This document shows, in pieces, positions 9,240-17,633 of a DNA stretch of 64,000 nucleotides (positions within the stretch are counted from its first letter, which is position 1; every line of letters begins with the position of its first letter). Origin of the DNA: Sphingopyxis sp. PET50 (lineage in GTDB: Bacteria; Pseudomonadota; Alphaproteobacteria; Sphingomonadales; Sphingomonadaceae); NCBI RefSeq assembly GCF_025244705.1, contig NZ_CP104207.1, positions 2,418,001 to 2,482,000 on the forward strand. Reading direction: 5' to 3'. The notes under the pieces are model-generated. The model made no database searches. It was not told the DNA's origin and was given only the letters and a program-made list of their open reading frames with translations. A program made the position numbers and the translations under genes.

Positions 9240-10409
9240 ATGGCCGCCCATCATCAAGGCCCCGTCACCATCCACCCCGTGAAAACCAAGGGCGACAAGC
9301 GCGAATTCGTCGAGCTCGCCTATCGCCTCAACCGCGGCGATCCGGCGTGGGTGCCGCCGCTGCGGAACGAGGTGTTCGACCTGCTGACCCCCGGCAAGAA
9401 TCCCTGGTACGAACATGGCAAGGCGCAGCTGTTCACCGCGCGGCGCGACGGGCGGACGGTCGGGCGCATCTCGGCGCATATCGACACGCTGGCGCTCGAA
9501 CAGCCCGCCGGGCAGGGCATGGGCCCCGGCACCGGCAATTGGGGGATGTTCGAAGCCGAGGATGAAGAGGTCGCCCGCGCGCTGCTCGTCACCGCCGAGG
9601 ACTGGCTGCGCGGGCAGGGCATGACGCGGTCGCTCGGCCCGCTGTCGATCTCGATCTGGGACGAACCCGGCCTGCTGATCGAGGGCTTCGACGATGTGCC
9701 GACGATCATGATGGGGCACAACAGCCCGCTCTATCGCGGCTGGATCGAGGCGGCCGGCCATCGCCCGGTCAAGCAATTGCTCAACTATGGCGTGCGGGTC
9801 GATGGCGGCTTTCCGCCGCTGATCGACCGCATCGTCGCGGCGGGCGAGAAGAATGAGCGCATCCGCATCCGCAAGGTGAACAAGAAGAAGTTCGACGCCG
9901 AGGCGACACTCATCATGGGGCTGCTCAACGACGCCTGGTCGGACAATTGGGGCTTCGTGCCGCTGACCGACCACGAGATCGCCTTCATCGGCAAAAAGCT
10001 CAGGGACATCGTCTTCGAGGATCTGATCCGCGTCGCCGAACTCGATGGCGAGCCGGTCGCCTTCATGATCGTGCTGCCCAATATCAACGAGTTGCTGATC
10101 GACATGGACGGTTCGCTCTGGCCCTTCAACTGGGCGCGGCTGCTGTGGTGGCTCAGGAAGCCCAAGAGCGTGACGCTGCGCGTGCCGCTGATGGGGGTCG
10201 CGAAAAAGCTGCAGAACAGCCGCATGGCGAGCGCCCTCGCCTTCATGATGATCGAATTCATCCGCCGCGACGCGGTGCGCGACTATGGCACCAAATATGG
10301 CGACATCGGCTGGGTACTCGATGACAATCAGGGGATGAACGCGGTCGCCGCGGCGATCGAGGCCAAGGTCAATCGCGTGTACCAGATCTACGACAAGCCC
10401 CTCGGCTGA
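9240..10409 (+). CDS. GNAT-type N-acyltransferase, putative bacterial ceramide synthase
   Basis: This 389-residue protein belongs to the family often labelled dATP pyrophosphohydrolase-like or GNAT. Recognisable features are VPPLRNEVFDLL with NPWYEHGKAQLF near residues 40-65, IWDEPGLLIEGFDD, and a C-terminal GNAT-like half (GEPVAFMIVLPNINE, GWVLDDNQGMNAV). In Caulobacter a protein of this kind N-acylates the sphingoid base to give ceramide and lies near spt. Here it is divergent from the desaturase and about 9 kb from spt. I recognise the family by motif only, without alignment. If right, this window holds both the first and the ceramide-forming step. Confidence 0.62.
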   Translation: MAAHHQGPVTIHPVKTKGDKREFVELAYRLNRGDPAWVPPLRNEVFDLLTPGKNPWYEHGKAQLFTARRDGRTVGRISAHIDTLALEQPAGQGMGPGTGNWGMFEAEDEEVARALLVTAEDWLRGQGMTRSLGPLSISIWDEPGLLIEGFDDVPTIMMGHNSPLYRGWIEAAGHRPVKQLLNYGVRVDGGFPPLIDRIVAAGEKNERIRIRKVNKKKFDAEATLIMGLLNDAWSDNWGFVPLTDHEIAFIGKKLRDIVFEDLIRVAELDGEPVAFMIVLPNINELLIDMDGSLWPFNWARLLWWLRKPKSVTLRVPLMGVAKKLQNSRMASALAFMMIEFIRRDAVRDYGTKYGDIGWVLDDNQGMNAVAAAIEAKVNRVYQIYDKPLG

Positions 10410-10455
10410 CCGGCGGGTTTCGGGCGAAACCGGACGTGGACGCTGCTCCCCGCAA

Positions 10456-10735
10456 AAAAGGGCGATCATGTCCTTTGCAAACACGCCCGCTGAACAGGCG
10501 GTATCGGGCGGTGGCGGCCGTGAGAAATCCTCCCCGGAACGGGGAGGGGGACCGCCGCCGAAGGCGGTGGTGGAGGGGGCTGTCGGCCTGACGCGCCGTC
10601 CAAGGACGAGAACCCCCTCCGTCAGCCCTACGGGCTGCCACCTCCCCACAAGTGGGGAGGATCGTCTTGTTCCCACCCCGATCCCGACCGGCCCCTTGGG
10701 TTTGCAAAAGACATAATCGCCAAAAAAGGGGGCGC
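10456..10735. repeat. Family B composite repeat, copy 1 (fills the gap 10410-10769)
   Basis: The left end (10463-10515) reads GCGATCATGTCCTTTGCAAAC then CGCCCGCTGAACAGGCGGTAT. The right end (10670-10727) is CACCCCGATCCCGACCGGCC then TTGGGTTTGCAAAAGACATAAT. The TTTGCAAAC/GTTTGCAAA ends are inverted. Between them is a family A-type palindromic block (10531-10665, CTCCCCGGAACGGGGAG ... CCTCCCCACAAGTGGGGAGG). A second copy with the same architecture lies at 22102-22385. No gene is visible in this 360-bp gap. Confidence 0.8.
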
Positions 10736-10769
10736 GGATTTCCGATGTCCGCTCCCTGCCCCGAACGAC

Positions 10770-11162
10770 CTATCCCCGAAACGGCGCCACCACCTCGTCC
10801 GTCACCCGCAGCGGCTAGCCGCTCGCCTTGTCGAGCAGCGCCCACACCGTGCGTGCCCGCACGTGGACGCGGCCATCGGCACCGGCGAACTCCATAAAAC
10901 GGTCGAACTTCGCCCCCTGCGGCTTGTCGGCGACCCAGGTCCGCGCGGTCACCGTCGCGCCGGGGCCGAGCGCGCGCAGATAGTCGATCTCGTGCCGCAC
11001 CACGACCCAGATATAGGCGTCCTTGTGCGCCTGCGGCGCCGCGGCGTCCCAATGGCCGGTCGCGGCCTGCTGGATCCACTGCACCCAGACGGCGTTGTTG
11101 ACGTGGCCGAGCTCGTCGATCGTGTCGGGCGTGGCGGTGAGTTGAAGGGTAAACTCTTTCAT
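10770..11162 (-). CDS. 4HBT-family acyl-CoA thioesterase, with an in-frame TAG at 10815-10817
   Basis: This is a hot-dog fold thioesterase: DELGHVNNAVWVQW is the 4-hydroxybenzoyl-CoA thioesterase signature, with the catalytic Asp replaced by Glu in this variant, and YIWVVVRHEIDYLRA follows. A TAG after KASG would end the protein at 115 residues, but the frame continues 14 more codons (PLRVTDEVVAPFRG) to a second stop at 10770, giving the usual length of about 130. The stop lies in GCTAGC, exactly as in lptG; GCCGGC would read Arg. Substrate is unknown, probably a short acyl-CoA. Confidence 0.72.
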
Positions 11163-11173
11163 TGCATTCCTTC

Positions 11174-11290
11174 TCCCCTCCTCTTCAGAGGAGGGGTAGC
11201 GAGACTTGGGCGCTTGCGCCCTAGTCGCAGCGGGGTGGTGTCACTGCACCGGCGTCCACCACCCCAAACCCCTCCTCTGAAGAGGAGGGG
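11174..11290. repeat. Family A palindromic repeat
   Basis: Arms CCCCTCCTCTTCAGAGGAGGGG and CCCCTCCTCTGAAGAGGAGGGG flank a centre with GCAGCGGGGTGGTG and CCACCACCCC. It lies between the thioesterase and ilvA genes on the same strand. Confidence 0.85.
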
Positions 11291-11299
11291 CTTAAAGGT

Positions 11300-12550
11300 C
11301 TATGCCAGCTCCACCGTCGTCACCATATAGCCCGCCTCGCGCAGCGCCGAGACCAGGCTGTCGAGATGCTCCTTGTCGCGCGCCTCGCATTCGATGTCGG
11401 TGATCAGGCCCTTCGCGGGCAGGGTCGTGAAGATGCGCTGGTGATAGATTTCGATGATGTTGACCTGCTTCTCGTCGAACAGCTTCATCACCTTGAACAG
11501 TGCGCCCGGCCGGTCCTGCAGGCGGATGCGCAGCCGCGCGATGCGGCCCGAACGCGCAAGGTCGCGCAGCAGCACGTTGGCGAGCAGCCGCGTGTCGATA
11601 TTGCCGCCGGTGAGCACGAGCCCGACCTTGCGCCCCGCGAACTCCTCGGGATGCGCGAGCATCGCCGCGAGCCCGGCGGCCCCCGCGCCCTCGACCACCG
11701 TCTTCTCGATCTGGAGCAGCAGGCTCACCGCCCGCTCCAGATGCCGCTCGGCGACCAGCACGATGTCGTCGTTGAGCGCCGCGACCAGCTTGCGCGTGTA
11801 GCTGCCCGGCTCCTTCACCGCGATGCCCTCGGCGAGCGTGTCGCCTTCGCACGCCATATCGACGCCGTTCAGCTCGGCGTACATCGACGGATAAAGCTCG
11901 GCCTGCACCCCGACGAGGCGCATGTCATTCTTGATCCCGCGCGCCGCGGTGCCCATGCCCGCGAGCAGCCCGCCGCCGCCGATCGGCACGATCAAAGTGT
12001 CAAGCTCGGGCACGTCCTCGAGCATTTCGAGCGCCACCGTCCCCTGCCCCGCCGCGACATGCGGATGGTCGAAGGGATGGACGAAGGTCAGCCCGCGTTC
12101 CTTTTCGAGCACCCGCGCATGGGCATAGGCGTCGTCGAAGGTCTCGCCGTGGAGGACGATCGTCGCGCCGTGACTCGCGGTCTGCGACACCTTCACCTGC
12201 GGCGTCGTGCTCGGCATCACGATGGTCACCGGCACCCCGAGCCGCTTGCCGTGATAGGCAAGGCCCTGTGCATGATTGCCCGCCGACGCCGCGATCGCGC
12301 CGCGCGCCTTCGCCTCGTCGTCGAGCAGCAGCAGCGCGTTGAGCGCGCCGCGCTCCTTATAGGCCGCGGTGAACTGCAGATTCTCGAACTTCAGCCACAC
12401 CTCGGCGCCCACCAGCTCGGACAGCGTCTGCGAATGGAGCGTCGGCGTGCGCACGACCGCGCCGTTAATTCGCCCCGCCGCCGCGCGCACATCGTCGAGC
12501 GTGATCGCCGGAAGGTCGGCGGCGGAGGTCAGGGTGAGTTGATCGGTCAT
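11300..12550 (-). CDS. ilvA: Threonine ammonia-lyase (threonine deaminase) with ACT domain
   Basis: This 416-residue PLP enzyme converts L-threonine to 2-oxobutanoate, entering isoleucine synthesis. The Schiff-base Lys is in FTAAYKERGA (about residue 66). SAGNHAQGLAYH contacts the PLP phosphate region, and PIGGGGLLAGM is the glycine-rich phosphate loop. The C-terminal 75 residues form one ACT domain (RIRLQDRPGALFKVMKLF), as in the shorter ilvA/tdcB-type enzymes, so allosteric control by an amino acid is likely. It stands alone between two family A repeats. Confidence 0.92.
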   Translation of the reverse strand: MTDQLTLTSAADLPAITLDDVRAAAGRINGAVVRTPTLHSQTLSELVGAEVWLKFENLQFTAAYKERGALNALLLLDDEAKARGAIAASAGNHAQGLAYHGKRLGVPVTIVMPSTTPQVKVSQTASHGATIVLHGETFDDAYAHARVLEKERGLTFVHPFDHPHVAAGQGTVALEMLEDVPELDTLIVPIGGGGLLAGMGTAARGIKNDMRLVGVQAELYPSMYAELNGVDMACEGDTLAEGIAVKEPGSYTRKLVAALNDDIVLVAERHLERAVSLLLQIEKTVVEGAGAAGLAAMLAHPEEFAGRKVGLVLTGGNIDTRLLANVLLRDLARSGRIARLRIRLQDRPGALFKVMKLFDEKQVNIIEIYHQRIFTTLPAKGLITDIECEARDKEHLDSLVSALREAGYMVTTVELA

Positions 12551-12599
12551 AGCCGAGCGGCCCTAACGGCTAGCCAAGCGAAGTGGAAGAGCTACTTGC

Positions 12600-12725
12600 G
12601 CCCTCCCCTTCAGGGGAGGGCAGCGAGACTTGCGAACTTGTTCGTTAGTCGCAGCGGGTGGGGTCCATCGGCCTCGCGCAAGGCCGATGGACCCCACCCC
12701 AACCCCTCCCCTGAAGGGGAGGGGC
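12600..12725. repeat. Family A palindromic repeat (GGGTCCATCGGCC type)
   Basis: Outer arms CCCTCCCCTTCAGGGGAGGG and CCCCTCCCCTGAAGGGGAGGGG. The inner palindrome is GGGGTCCATCGGCC...GGCCGATGGACCCC around CTCGCGCAA. The spacer carries ACTTGCGAACTTGTTCGTTAG. Nearly identical copies are at 13674-13801 and 22189-22314. Confidence 0.9.
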
Positions 12726-12777
12726 TATGTCCAGGCCACCTAGCGCGCCGCCCAAACCATGGTTATGACCCCTCGCC

Positions 12778-13656
12778 ATGAGCGAACAGAAATTGCGCAT
12801 CAGCTTCCTCGGCATCGGGGTCATGGGCGGGCCGATGGCGGGTCATCTCGCCGGGGCGGGCCATAGCCTTACGGTCTACAACCGCACGCGCGCCAAGGCC
12901 GACGCCTGGGTGGCCCTCCACGGCGGGCGCGCTGTCGCGACGCCCGCCGAGGCCGCCGACGGCGCCGACGTCGTCATCACCTGCGTCGGCAACGACGACG
13001 ATCTGGCGCAGGTCGCGCTCGGCCGCGACGGCGCCTTCCGGTCGATGCGCCGCGGCGCGCTGTTCATCGACCACACCACCGTGTCGGCGCGCATCGCCCG
13101 CCAATTGTCGGTCGAGGCCGAAGCGCCCGGCCTGCTCGTCGTCGACGCCCCCGTGTCGGGCGGCGAGGCGGGCGCGCAGAACGGCACGCTGTCGATCATG
13201 TGCGGCGGCAGACAAGCGGCGTTCGAGGCCGCCGCGCCGATCATGCAAGCCTATGCGTCGCGCATTGTGCATATCGGCGGCCCCGGCGCGGGGCAGACGA
13301 CCAAGATGGTCAACCAGATCGCGATCGCCGGGGTGCTGCAGGGCCTGTCGGAAGCGCTGCGTTTCGCGCAGGCCTCGCGGCTCGACACCGGCAAGGTGTT
13401 CGAGGCGGTGTCGGGCGGCGCCGCCGCGAGCTGGCAGATGCTCAACCGCTGGGACACGATGGCAAAGGACGAGTTCGACTTCGGCTTCGCGGTCGACTGG
13501 ATGCGCAAGGATCTGGGGCTGGCGCTCGACGAAGCGCGCGTCAACGGCGCGACGCTGCCGGTGGCGGGCCTCGTCGATCAATTCTACGCCGATGTGCAAA
13601 GGGCGGGAGGCGGCCGCAAGGACACAAGTTCGCTCGTGACGAGGTTGCCGAAGTGA
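12778..13656 (+). CDS. NAD(P)-dependent 3-hydroxyisobutyrate dehydrogenase family oxidoreductase
   Basis: This 292-residue beta-hydroxyacid dehydrogenase has the Rossmann signature FLGIGVMGGPMA at residues 10-21, the substrate loop DAPVSGGEAGAQNGTL (about 124-139), and the catalytic Lys in GAGQTTKMVNQ. The family oxidises 3-hydroxyisobutyrate, tartronate semialdehyde, glyoxylate or related substrates. I cannot tell which from the sequence. It is bounded by family A repeats on both sides. Confidence 0.85.
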   Translation: MSEQKLRISFLGIGVMGGPMAGHLAGAGHSLTVYNRTRAKADAWVALHGGRAVATPAEAADGADVVITCVGNDDDLAQVALGRDGAFRSMRRGALFIDHTTVSARIARQLSVEAEAPGLLVVDAPVSGGEAGAQNGTLSIMCGGRQAAFEAAAPIMQAYASRIVHIGGPGAGQTTKMVNQIAIAGVLQGLSEALRFAQASRLDTGKVFEAVSGGAAASWQMLNRWDTMAKDEFDFGFAVDWMRKDLGLALDEARVNGATLPVAGLVDQFYADVQRAGGGRKDTSSLVTRLPK

Positions 13657-13673
13657 GCGCTCCCTGGAAATAC

Positions 13674-13801
13674 GCCCTCCCCTTCAGGGGAGGGCAGCGA
13701 GACTTGGCGGCTTGCCGCCTAGTCGCAGCGGGTGGGGTCCATCGGCCTTGCGCAAGGCCGATGGACCCCACCCCAACCCCTCCCCTGAAGGGGAGGGGCT
13801 T
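13674..13801. repeat. Family A palindromic repeat that enters the next gene
   Basis: This is a close copy of the 12600-12725 element, with centre GGGGTCCATCGGCC / GGCCGATGGACCCC. Its right half contains the only plausible start codon (ATG at 13761) of the downstream amidohydrolase, so the repeat encodes that protein's first 13 or so residues. Confidence 0.85.
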
Positions 13802-15440
13802 TATCTTTGCCGCACTCGCCACATTATTCCTCTCGACCCCCGCCCACGCCGACACGCTCGTCGACAATGTCAACGGCATCACCCTCGACGCCGACGGCAA
13901 GCTCGTCCGCTTCACCGGCCTCGTCATCGACGCGCAGGGCAAGGTGAAGCAGCTGCTCGACCGCAAGGACAAGCGCCCCGAACGCCCCGACTTCCAGGAG
14001 GACGGCAAGGGCCGCACCCTGATTCCCGGCCTCATCGACGCGCACGGCCATGTCATGGGCCTCGGCTTTTCGCTGATGCTGCTCGACCTCAGCGAAACGA
14101 CGTCGCTGGAGCAGGCGCAGGCGGCGATCCGCAAATATGCCGCCGACAATCCCGAAATGCCGTGGATCATCGGCCGCGGCTGGAACCAGGAGAAATGGGG
14201 GCTCGGCCGCTTCCCGACCGCCGCCGATCTCGACGCGGTGGTTCCCGACCGCGCGGTGTGGCTCGAACGCGTCGACGGCCATGCCGGCTGGGCGAATACG
14301 GCCGCGATGAACGCCGCGAAGATCAGCGCGGCCAGCAAGTCGCCCGAAGGCGGGCGTATCGAAATGGCGGGCGGCAAACCCAGCGGCGTCTTTGTCGATG
14401 CCGCGATGAGCCTGATCGACAATGCCAAGCCCCGGCCCCTCGCGCGCGACCGCGACCGCGCGCTTTTCCTCGCGCAGCAGAAGCTGCTCGAACAGGGGAT
14501 CACCGCGATCGCCGACATGGGCACGACGATCGAGGATTGGCAGGCCTTCCGCCGCGCCGGCGACCGGAAACAGCTTGCGGTGCGGATCATCGGCTATGGC
14601 GCCGACATCGACAATATGGCGCTGATCGCGGGGTCGGAGCCGACGCCCTGGCTCTACGACGACCGGCTGCGCATGGTCGGGGTGAAGCTCTATCTCGACG
14701 GCGCGCTCGGCTCGCGCGGGGCGTGGCTGAAGGCGCCCTACAGCGACGCGCCGGGGCAGAGGGGCCTGCCGCTGCTCACCCCCGCACAGCTGCGCAACAA
14801 GATGGTGCGCGCGTCGATGGACAAGTTCCAGGTCGCGATCCACGCAATCGGCGACGCCGCCAATGCCGAGGCGCTCGACGCCATCGCCGACCTCGACGCC
14901 GACCTGCCCGGGACACGCCGCTGGCGCATCGAACATGCGCAGATCGTCGACCCCGCCGACATCCCGCGCTTCGCGAGCATGAAGGTCATCGCCTCGATGC
15001 AGCCGGTCCACCAGACGTCGGACCGGCTGATGGCCGAAGCCCGGCTCGGCCCCGACCGGCTGAAGGGCGCCTATGCCTGGCGCAGCCTGTCGGCGTCGGG
15101 CGCGCGGCTCGCCTTCGGGTCCGACGTGCCGGTCGAAAGCGCCAACCCCTTCGCGGGGCTGGCCGCCGCCATCTCGCGCACCGACGCGAACGGCCAGCCG
15201 CTCGGCGGCTGGCGGCCCGAGGAGACGGTGAACCGCGAAACCGCGCTCGACGGCTTCACCCGCACCGCTGCCTTCGCGGGTTTCGCCGAGGACCGCATCG
15301 GCACGCTGATGCCGGGCATGCGCGCCGACTTCGTCTATCTCGACAGCGATCCCCTGCTCGCCAGCCCCGACGAAATCCGCCGCATGACGCCGCTCGAAAC
15401 CTGGGTCGGGGGTTATCGGTACTACAAGCGCAAGGAGTAG
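13761..15440 (+). CDS. Exported amidohydrolase of the YtcJ-like family
   Basis: This is a metal-dependent hydrolase of the amidohydrolase superfamily, about 559 residues. Motifs: LIPGLIDAHGHVMG (metal His pair), GRGWNQEKWG, KLYLDGALGSRGAW (metal-bridging Lys region), VAIHAIGDAAN, RIEHAQIV, and LAFGSDVPVES (catalytic Asp). The N-terminus has a signal-peptide core (FIFAALATLFLSTPAHAD). The only upstream start is ATG 13761, which lies inside a repeat and prefixes MDPTPTPPLKGRG to the signal peptide. Either the repeat now supplies the start or the original start was lost. The substrate is not predictable. Confidence 0.8.
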   Translation: MDPTPTPPLKGRGFIFAALATLFLSTPAHADTLVDNVNGITLDADGKLVRFTGLVIDAQGKVKQLLDRKDKRPERPDFQEDGKGRTLIPGLIDAHGHVMGLGFSLMLLDLSETTSLEQAQAAIRKYAADNPEMPWIIGRGWNQEKWGLGRFPTAADLDAVVPDRAVWLERVDGHAGWANTAAMNAAKISAASKSPEGGRIEMAGGKPSGVFVDAAMSLIDNAKPRPLARDRDRALFLAQQKLLEQGITAIADMGTTIEDWQAFRRAGDRKQLAVRIIGYGADIDNMALIAGSEPTPWLYDDRLRMVGVKLYLDGALGSRGAWLKAPYSDAPGQRGLPLLTPAQLRNKMVRASMDKFQVAIHAIGDAANAEALDAIADLDADLPGTRRWRIEHAQIVDPADIPRFASMKVIASMQPVHQTSDRLMAEARLGPDRLKGAYAWRSLSASGARLAFGSDVPVESANPFAGLAAAISRTDANGQPLGGWRPEETVNRETALDGFTRTAAFAGFAEDRIGTLMPGMRADFVYLDSDPLLASPDEIRRMTPLETWVGGYRYYKRKE

Positions 15441-15444
15441 TATC

Positions 15445-16264
15445 ATGACCGCCATTCGCCTCATCCCGCGCCGCGTCGCCAAGCCCTGGGGCCGCACCGA
15501 CATCGGTGCGCTTTTCGACGCCGGGGGCGAGCGGATCGGCGAAATCTGGTTCGAACTGCCCGCCGGGTCGCCCGAGCCCGCGCTGCTCGTCAAATATCTC
15601 TTCACCTCCGAAGCCCTGTCGGTGCAGGTCCACCCCGACGATGCGCAGGCGCAAGCCATCGGCGCGCGGCAGGGCAAGGAGGAGGCGTGGGTCATCCTCG
15701 ATGCCGACGACGACGCCGTGATCGGCCTCGGCCTCGAACAGCGCGTATCGCCGGAACGGCTGCGCGAGGCCGCGCTCGACGGCAGCATCGAGCAGCTGAT
15801 CGACTGGAAACCCGTCGCGCCCGGCGACCATTTCCACGTCACGCCCGGCACGATCCACGCGATCGGCGGCGGCCTGTCGCTGATCGAGGTGCAGCAATAT
15901 GCCGACATCACCTATCGCCTCTACGACTATGGGCGCCCGCGCGAACTGCACCTGGACGAGGCGATGGGCTGCGCCGAAACGGGCCCCTATCTGACCGCCA
16001 ATCTGCGCGCGCCGATCGCGGTGGGTATCGACCGGCTGGTCAACGGCCCGAAATTCGCCCTGATCGACGCGCATTGCGACGATTTCGCCGCTCTCCCCGA
16101 CCTCGGCGCCCATGGCCCCGTCTGGTTTATCCCGGTCGCGGGACACGGAACCGCGGGCGGCCTAGCCCTGGCAGCCCGGCGAATGCTGGCTGCTCGGCGA
16201 CGCCGCCGATCTTGCCGGCCTCGGCGGCAGCGGCCGCGCGCTGATCGCCTGGGCCACCGCATGA
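15445..16264 (+). CDS. manA: Mannose-6-phosphate isomerase, type I (one inserted base near the 3' end)
   Basis: This zinc enzyme interconverts mannose-6-phosphate and fructose-6-phosphate, feeding GDP-mannose for envelope polysaccharide. Metal ligands are visible: VQVHPDDAQ, GKEEAWVIL and HFHVTPGTIHAIGGG. As written, the frame runs into the next gene and looks like a fusion. Inside GCCTAGC at 16160-16166 one base is extra. Restoring GCCGGC gives GGRPWQPGECWLLGD and a proper stop TGA at 16262 overlapping the next ATG. The length is a multiple of three plus one. The fusion is therefore artefactual. Confidence 0.85.
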
Positions 16265-17517
16265 CGACACGCCGCGCGCTGCTCACCGGCCTCGCCGCCC
16301 TCCCGGTCGCCACCGCTGCCGCGGCGGCCGAGCGCAAGGAGCGCAAGCCGAAGAAGCGCAAGCCCGCGAAGCCGACCGTCCAGCACGTCGACGTTGCGGT
16401 GATCGGCGCCGGCGTGTTCGGCGCCTGGACCGCCTGGCACCTGCTGCGCGCAGGCAAGTCGGTGCGGCTGTTCGACGCCTATGGCGCGGGCCACGTCCGT
16501 TCCTCCTCGGGCGGCGAGAGCCGGGTCATCCGCATGGGCTATGGCGCCGACACCCTCTATTCGGACATGGCGCGCGAATCGCTGAAATATTGGAAGGATC
16601 TGTCCGACAGCGCCAGCGCGCCGATCTTCCACAATACCGGCGTGCTGTGGTTCGCGCCGCAGGGCGACGCCTATACCGCGCAGTCGCTCGCCTGGCTTCA
16701 GGCGAACCGGATCGGCCACGAACATGGCGACGTCGCCTGGCTCTCGAACAAATATCGGCAGATCCAATTCTATCAGGGCGAAACGGGCATTCTCGAAACC
16801 GAGACCGGCGCGCTGATCGCGGCGCGCGGCGTGCAGGAAGTGATCGCCGACGCGCAGATCGCGGTCGAGCCCGTGGTCATGCCCGCGCCCCTGCTGTCGA
16901 AGAAGATCCAGCGCCACACTTTGCCCGACGGCGGTACCGCCGATCATCTCGTCTATTGCTGCGGCCCCTGGCTCGCCGAACTCTTCCCGCAGCAGTTGAT
17001 GGGCCGGATCGTCGCGACGCGGCAGGAGGTCTATCATTTCGGCGCGCCGCAGGGCGACACGCGCTTCGCGCCGCCGAACCTGCCGGCCTGGGCCGATTTC
17101 AACAACGGCCGCATCGTCTATGGCATCCCCGACCTCGAGGGCGCCGGATTCAAGATCGCGAGCGACGTCCATGGCCCCGTCGTCGACCCCGACACACAGG
17201 ACCGCGCGCTCTCGCCCGCGGGCATCGCGGAAGCGCGCGCCTATGTCGAGCGCCGCTTCCCCGGCCTTGCCGGCGCGCCGCTGATCGGCGGGCGCGTCTG
17301 CCAATATGAGAACAGTTCGAACGGCGACTATCTGATCGACCGCCTGCCGGGGCAGGCGCGTGTCTGGCTGATCGGCGGCGGATCGGGCCATGGCTTCAAG
17401 AACGGCCCCGCGGTCGGCAAGCGCGTCGCCGCGCATATCCTCGACGAGAATCTGCCCGTCGAACCGCGCTTCAGCTTCGCGACCAAGGGCACCATGGCGG
17501 CGCGGACCGTCTTCTGA
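16261..17517 (+). CDS. Tat-exported FAD-dependent oxidoreductase (sarcosine oxidase/DAO-like)
   Basis: This 418-residue protein begins with a twin-arginine signal (MTTRRALLTGLAALPVATAAAAAE) and a basic linker. The FAD-binding Rossmann fold DVAVIGAGVFGAWTAWHL starts near residue 43, followed by SSGGESRVIRMGYG, which is typical of monomeric sarcosine oxidase and N-methyl amino acid oxidases. The C-terminus has WLIGGGSGHGFKNGPAVG, the second FAD contact. It probably oxidises a secondary amine or amino acid in the periplasm; the substrate is unknown. Its start overlaps the manA stop (ATGA). Confidence 0.82.
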   Translation: MTTRRALLTGLAALPVATAAAAAERKERKPKKRKPAKPTVQHVDVAVIGAGVFGAWTAWHLLRAGKSVRLFDAYGAGHVRSSSGGESRVIRMGYGADTLYSDMARESLKYWKDLSDSASAPIFHNTGVLWFAPQGDAYTAQSLAWLQANRIGHEHGDVAWLSNKYRQIQFYQGETGILETETGALIAARGVQEVIADAQIAVEPVVMPAPLLSKKIQRHTLPDGGTADHLVYCCGPWLAELFPQQLMGRIVATRQEVYHFGAPQGDTRFAPPNLPAWADFNNGRIVYGIPDLEGAGFKIASDVHGPVVDPDTQDRALSPAGIAEARAYVERRFPGLAGAPLIGGRVCQYENSSNGDYLIDRLPGQARVWLIGGGSGHGFKNGPAVGKRVAAHILDENLPVEPRFSFATKGTMAARTVF

Positions 17518-17540
17518 TTTCGTCACGCCCTCTTCCGTTC

Positions 17541-17614
17541 GCCCTGAGCTTGTCGAAGGGCCGTTCTTTCCTTCATAGGTCGAAAAGAAGAACAGTCCTT
17601 CGACAAGCTCAGGA
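17541..17614. repeat. Family C inverted repeat
   Basis: Arms CCTGAGCTTGTCGAAGG and CCTTCGACAAGCTCAGG are exact inverted copies about 37 bp apart. It lies between the FAD oxidoreductase and the lldD-like gene. Confidence 0.85.
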
Positions 17615-17633
17615 CAAACGGGGGTAGTAGAGC

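Noticed and set aside
10468..10716. A reading frame beginning MSFANTP inside the family B repeat (also at 22121)
   Set aside because: The frame is carried by the repeat itself, diverges after the shared end, and runs through palindromic sequence.
13824..15911. A 695-codon antisense frame over the amidohydrolase and manA
   Set aside because: Same reason: it spans two real genes on the other strand and shows no domain.
15445..17517. A continuous frame joining mannose-6-phosphate isomerase to an FAD oxidoreductase, looking like a fusion protein
   Set aside because: Restoring one base at the GCCTAGC site gives a normal manA C-terminus and stop that overlaps the Tat signal start of the second gene. 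A Tat signal in mid-protein makes no sense.
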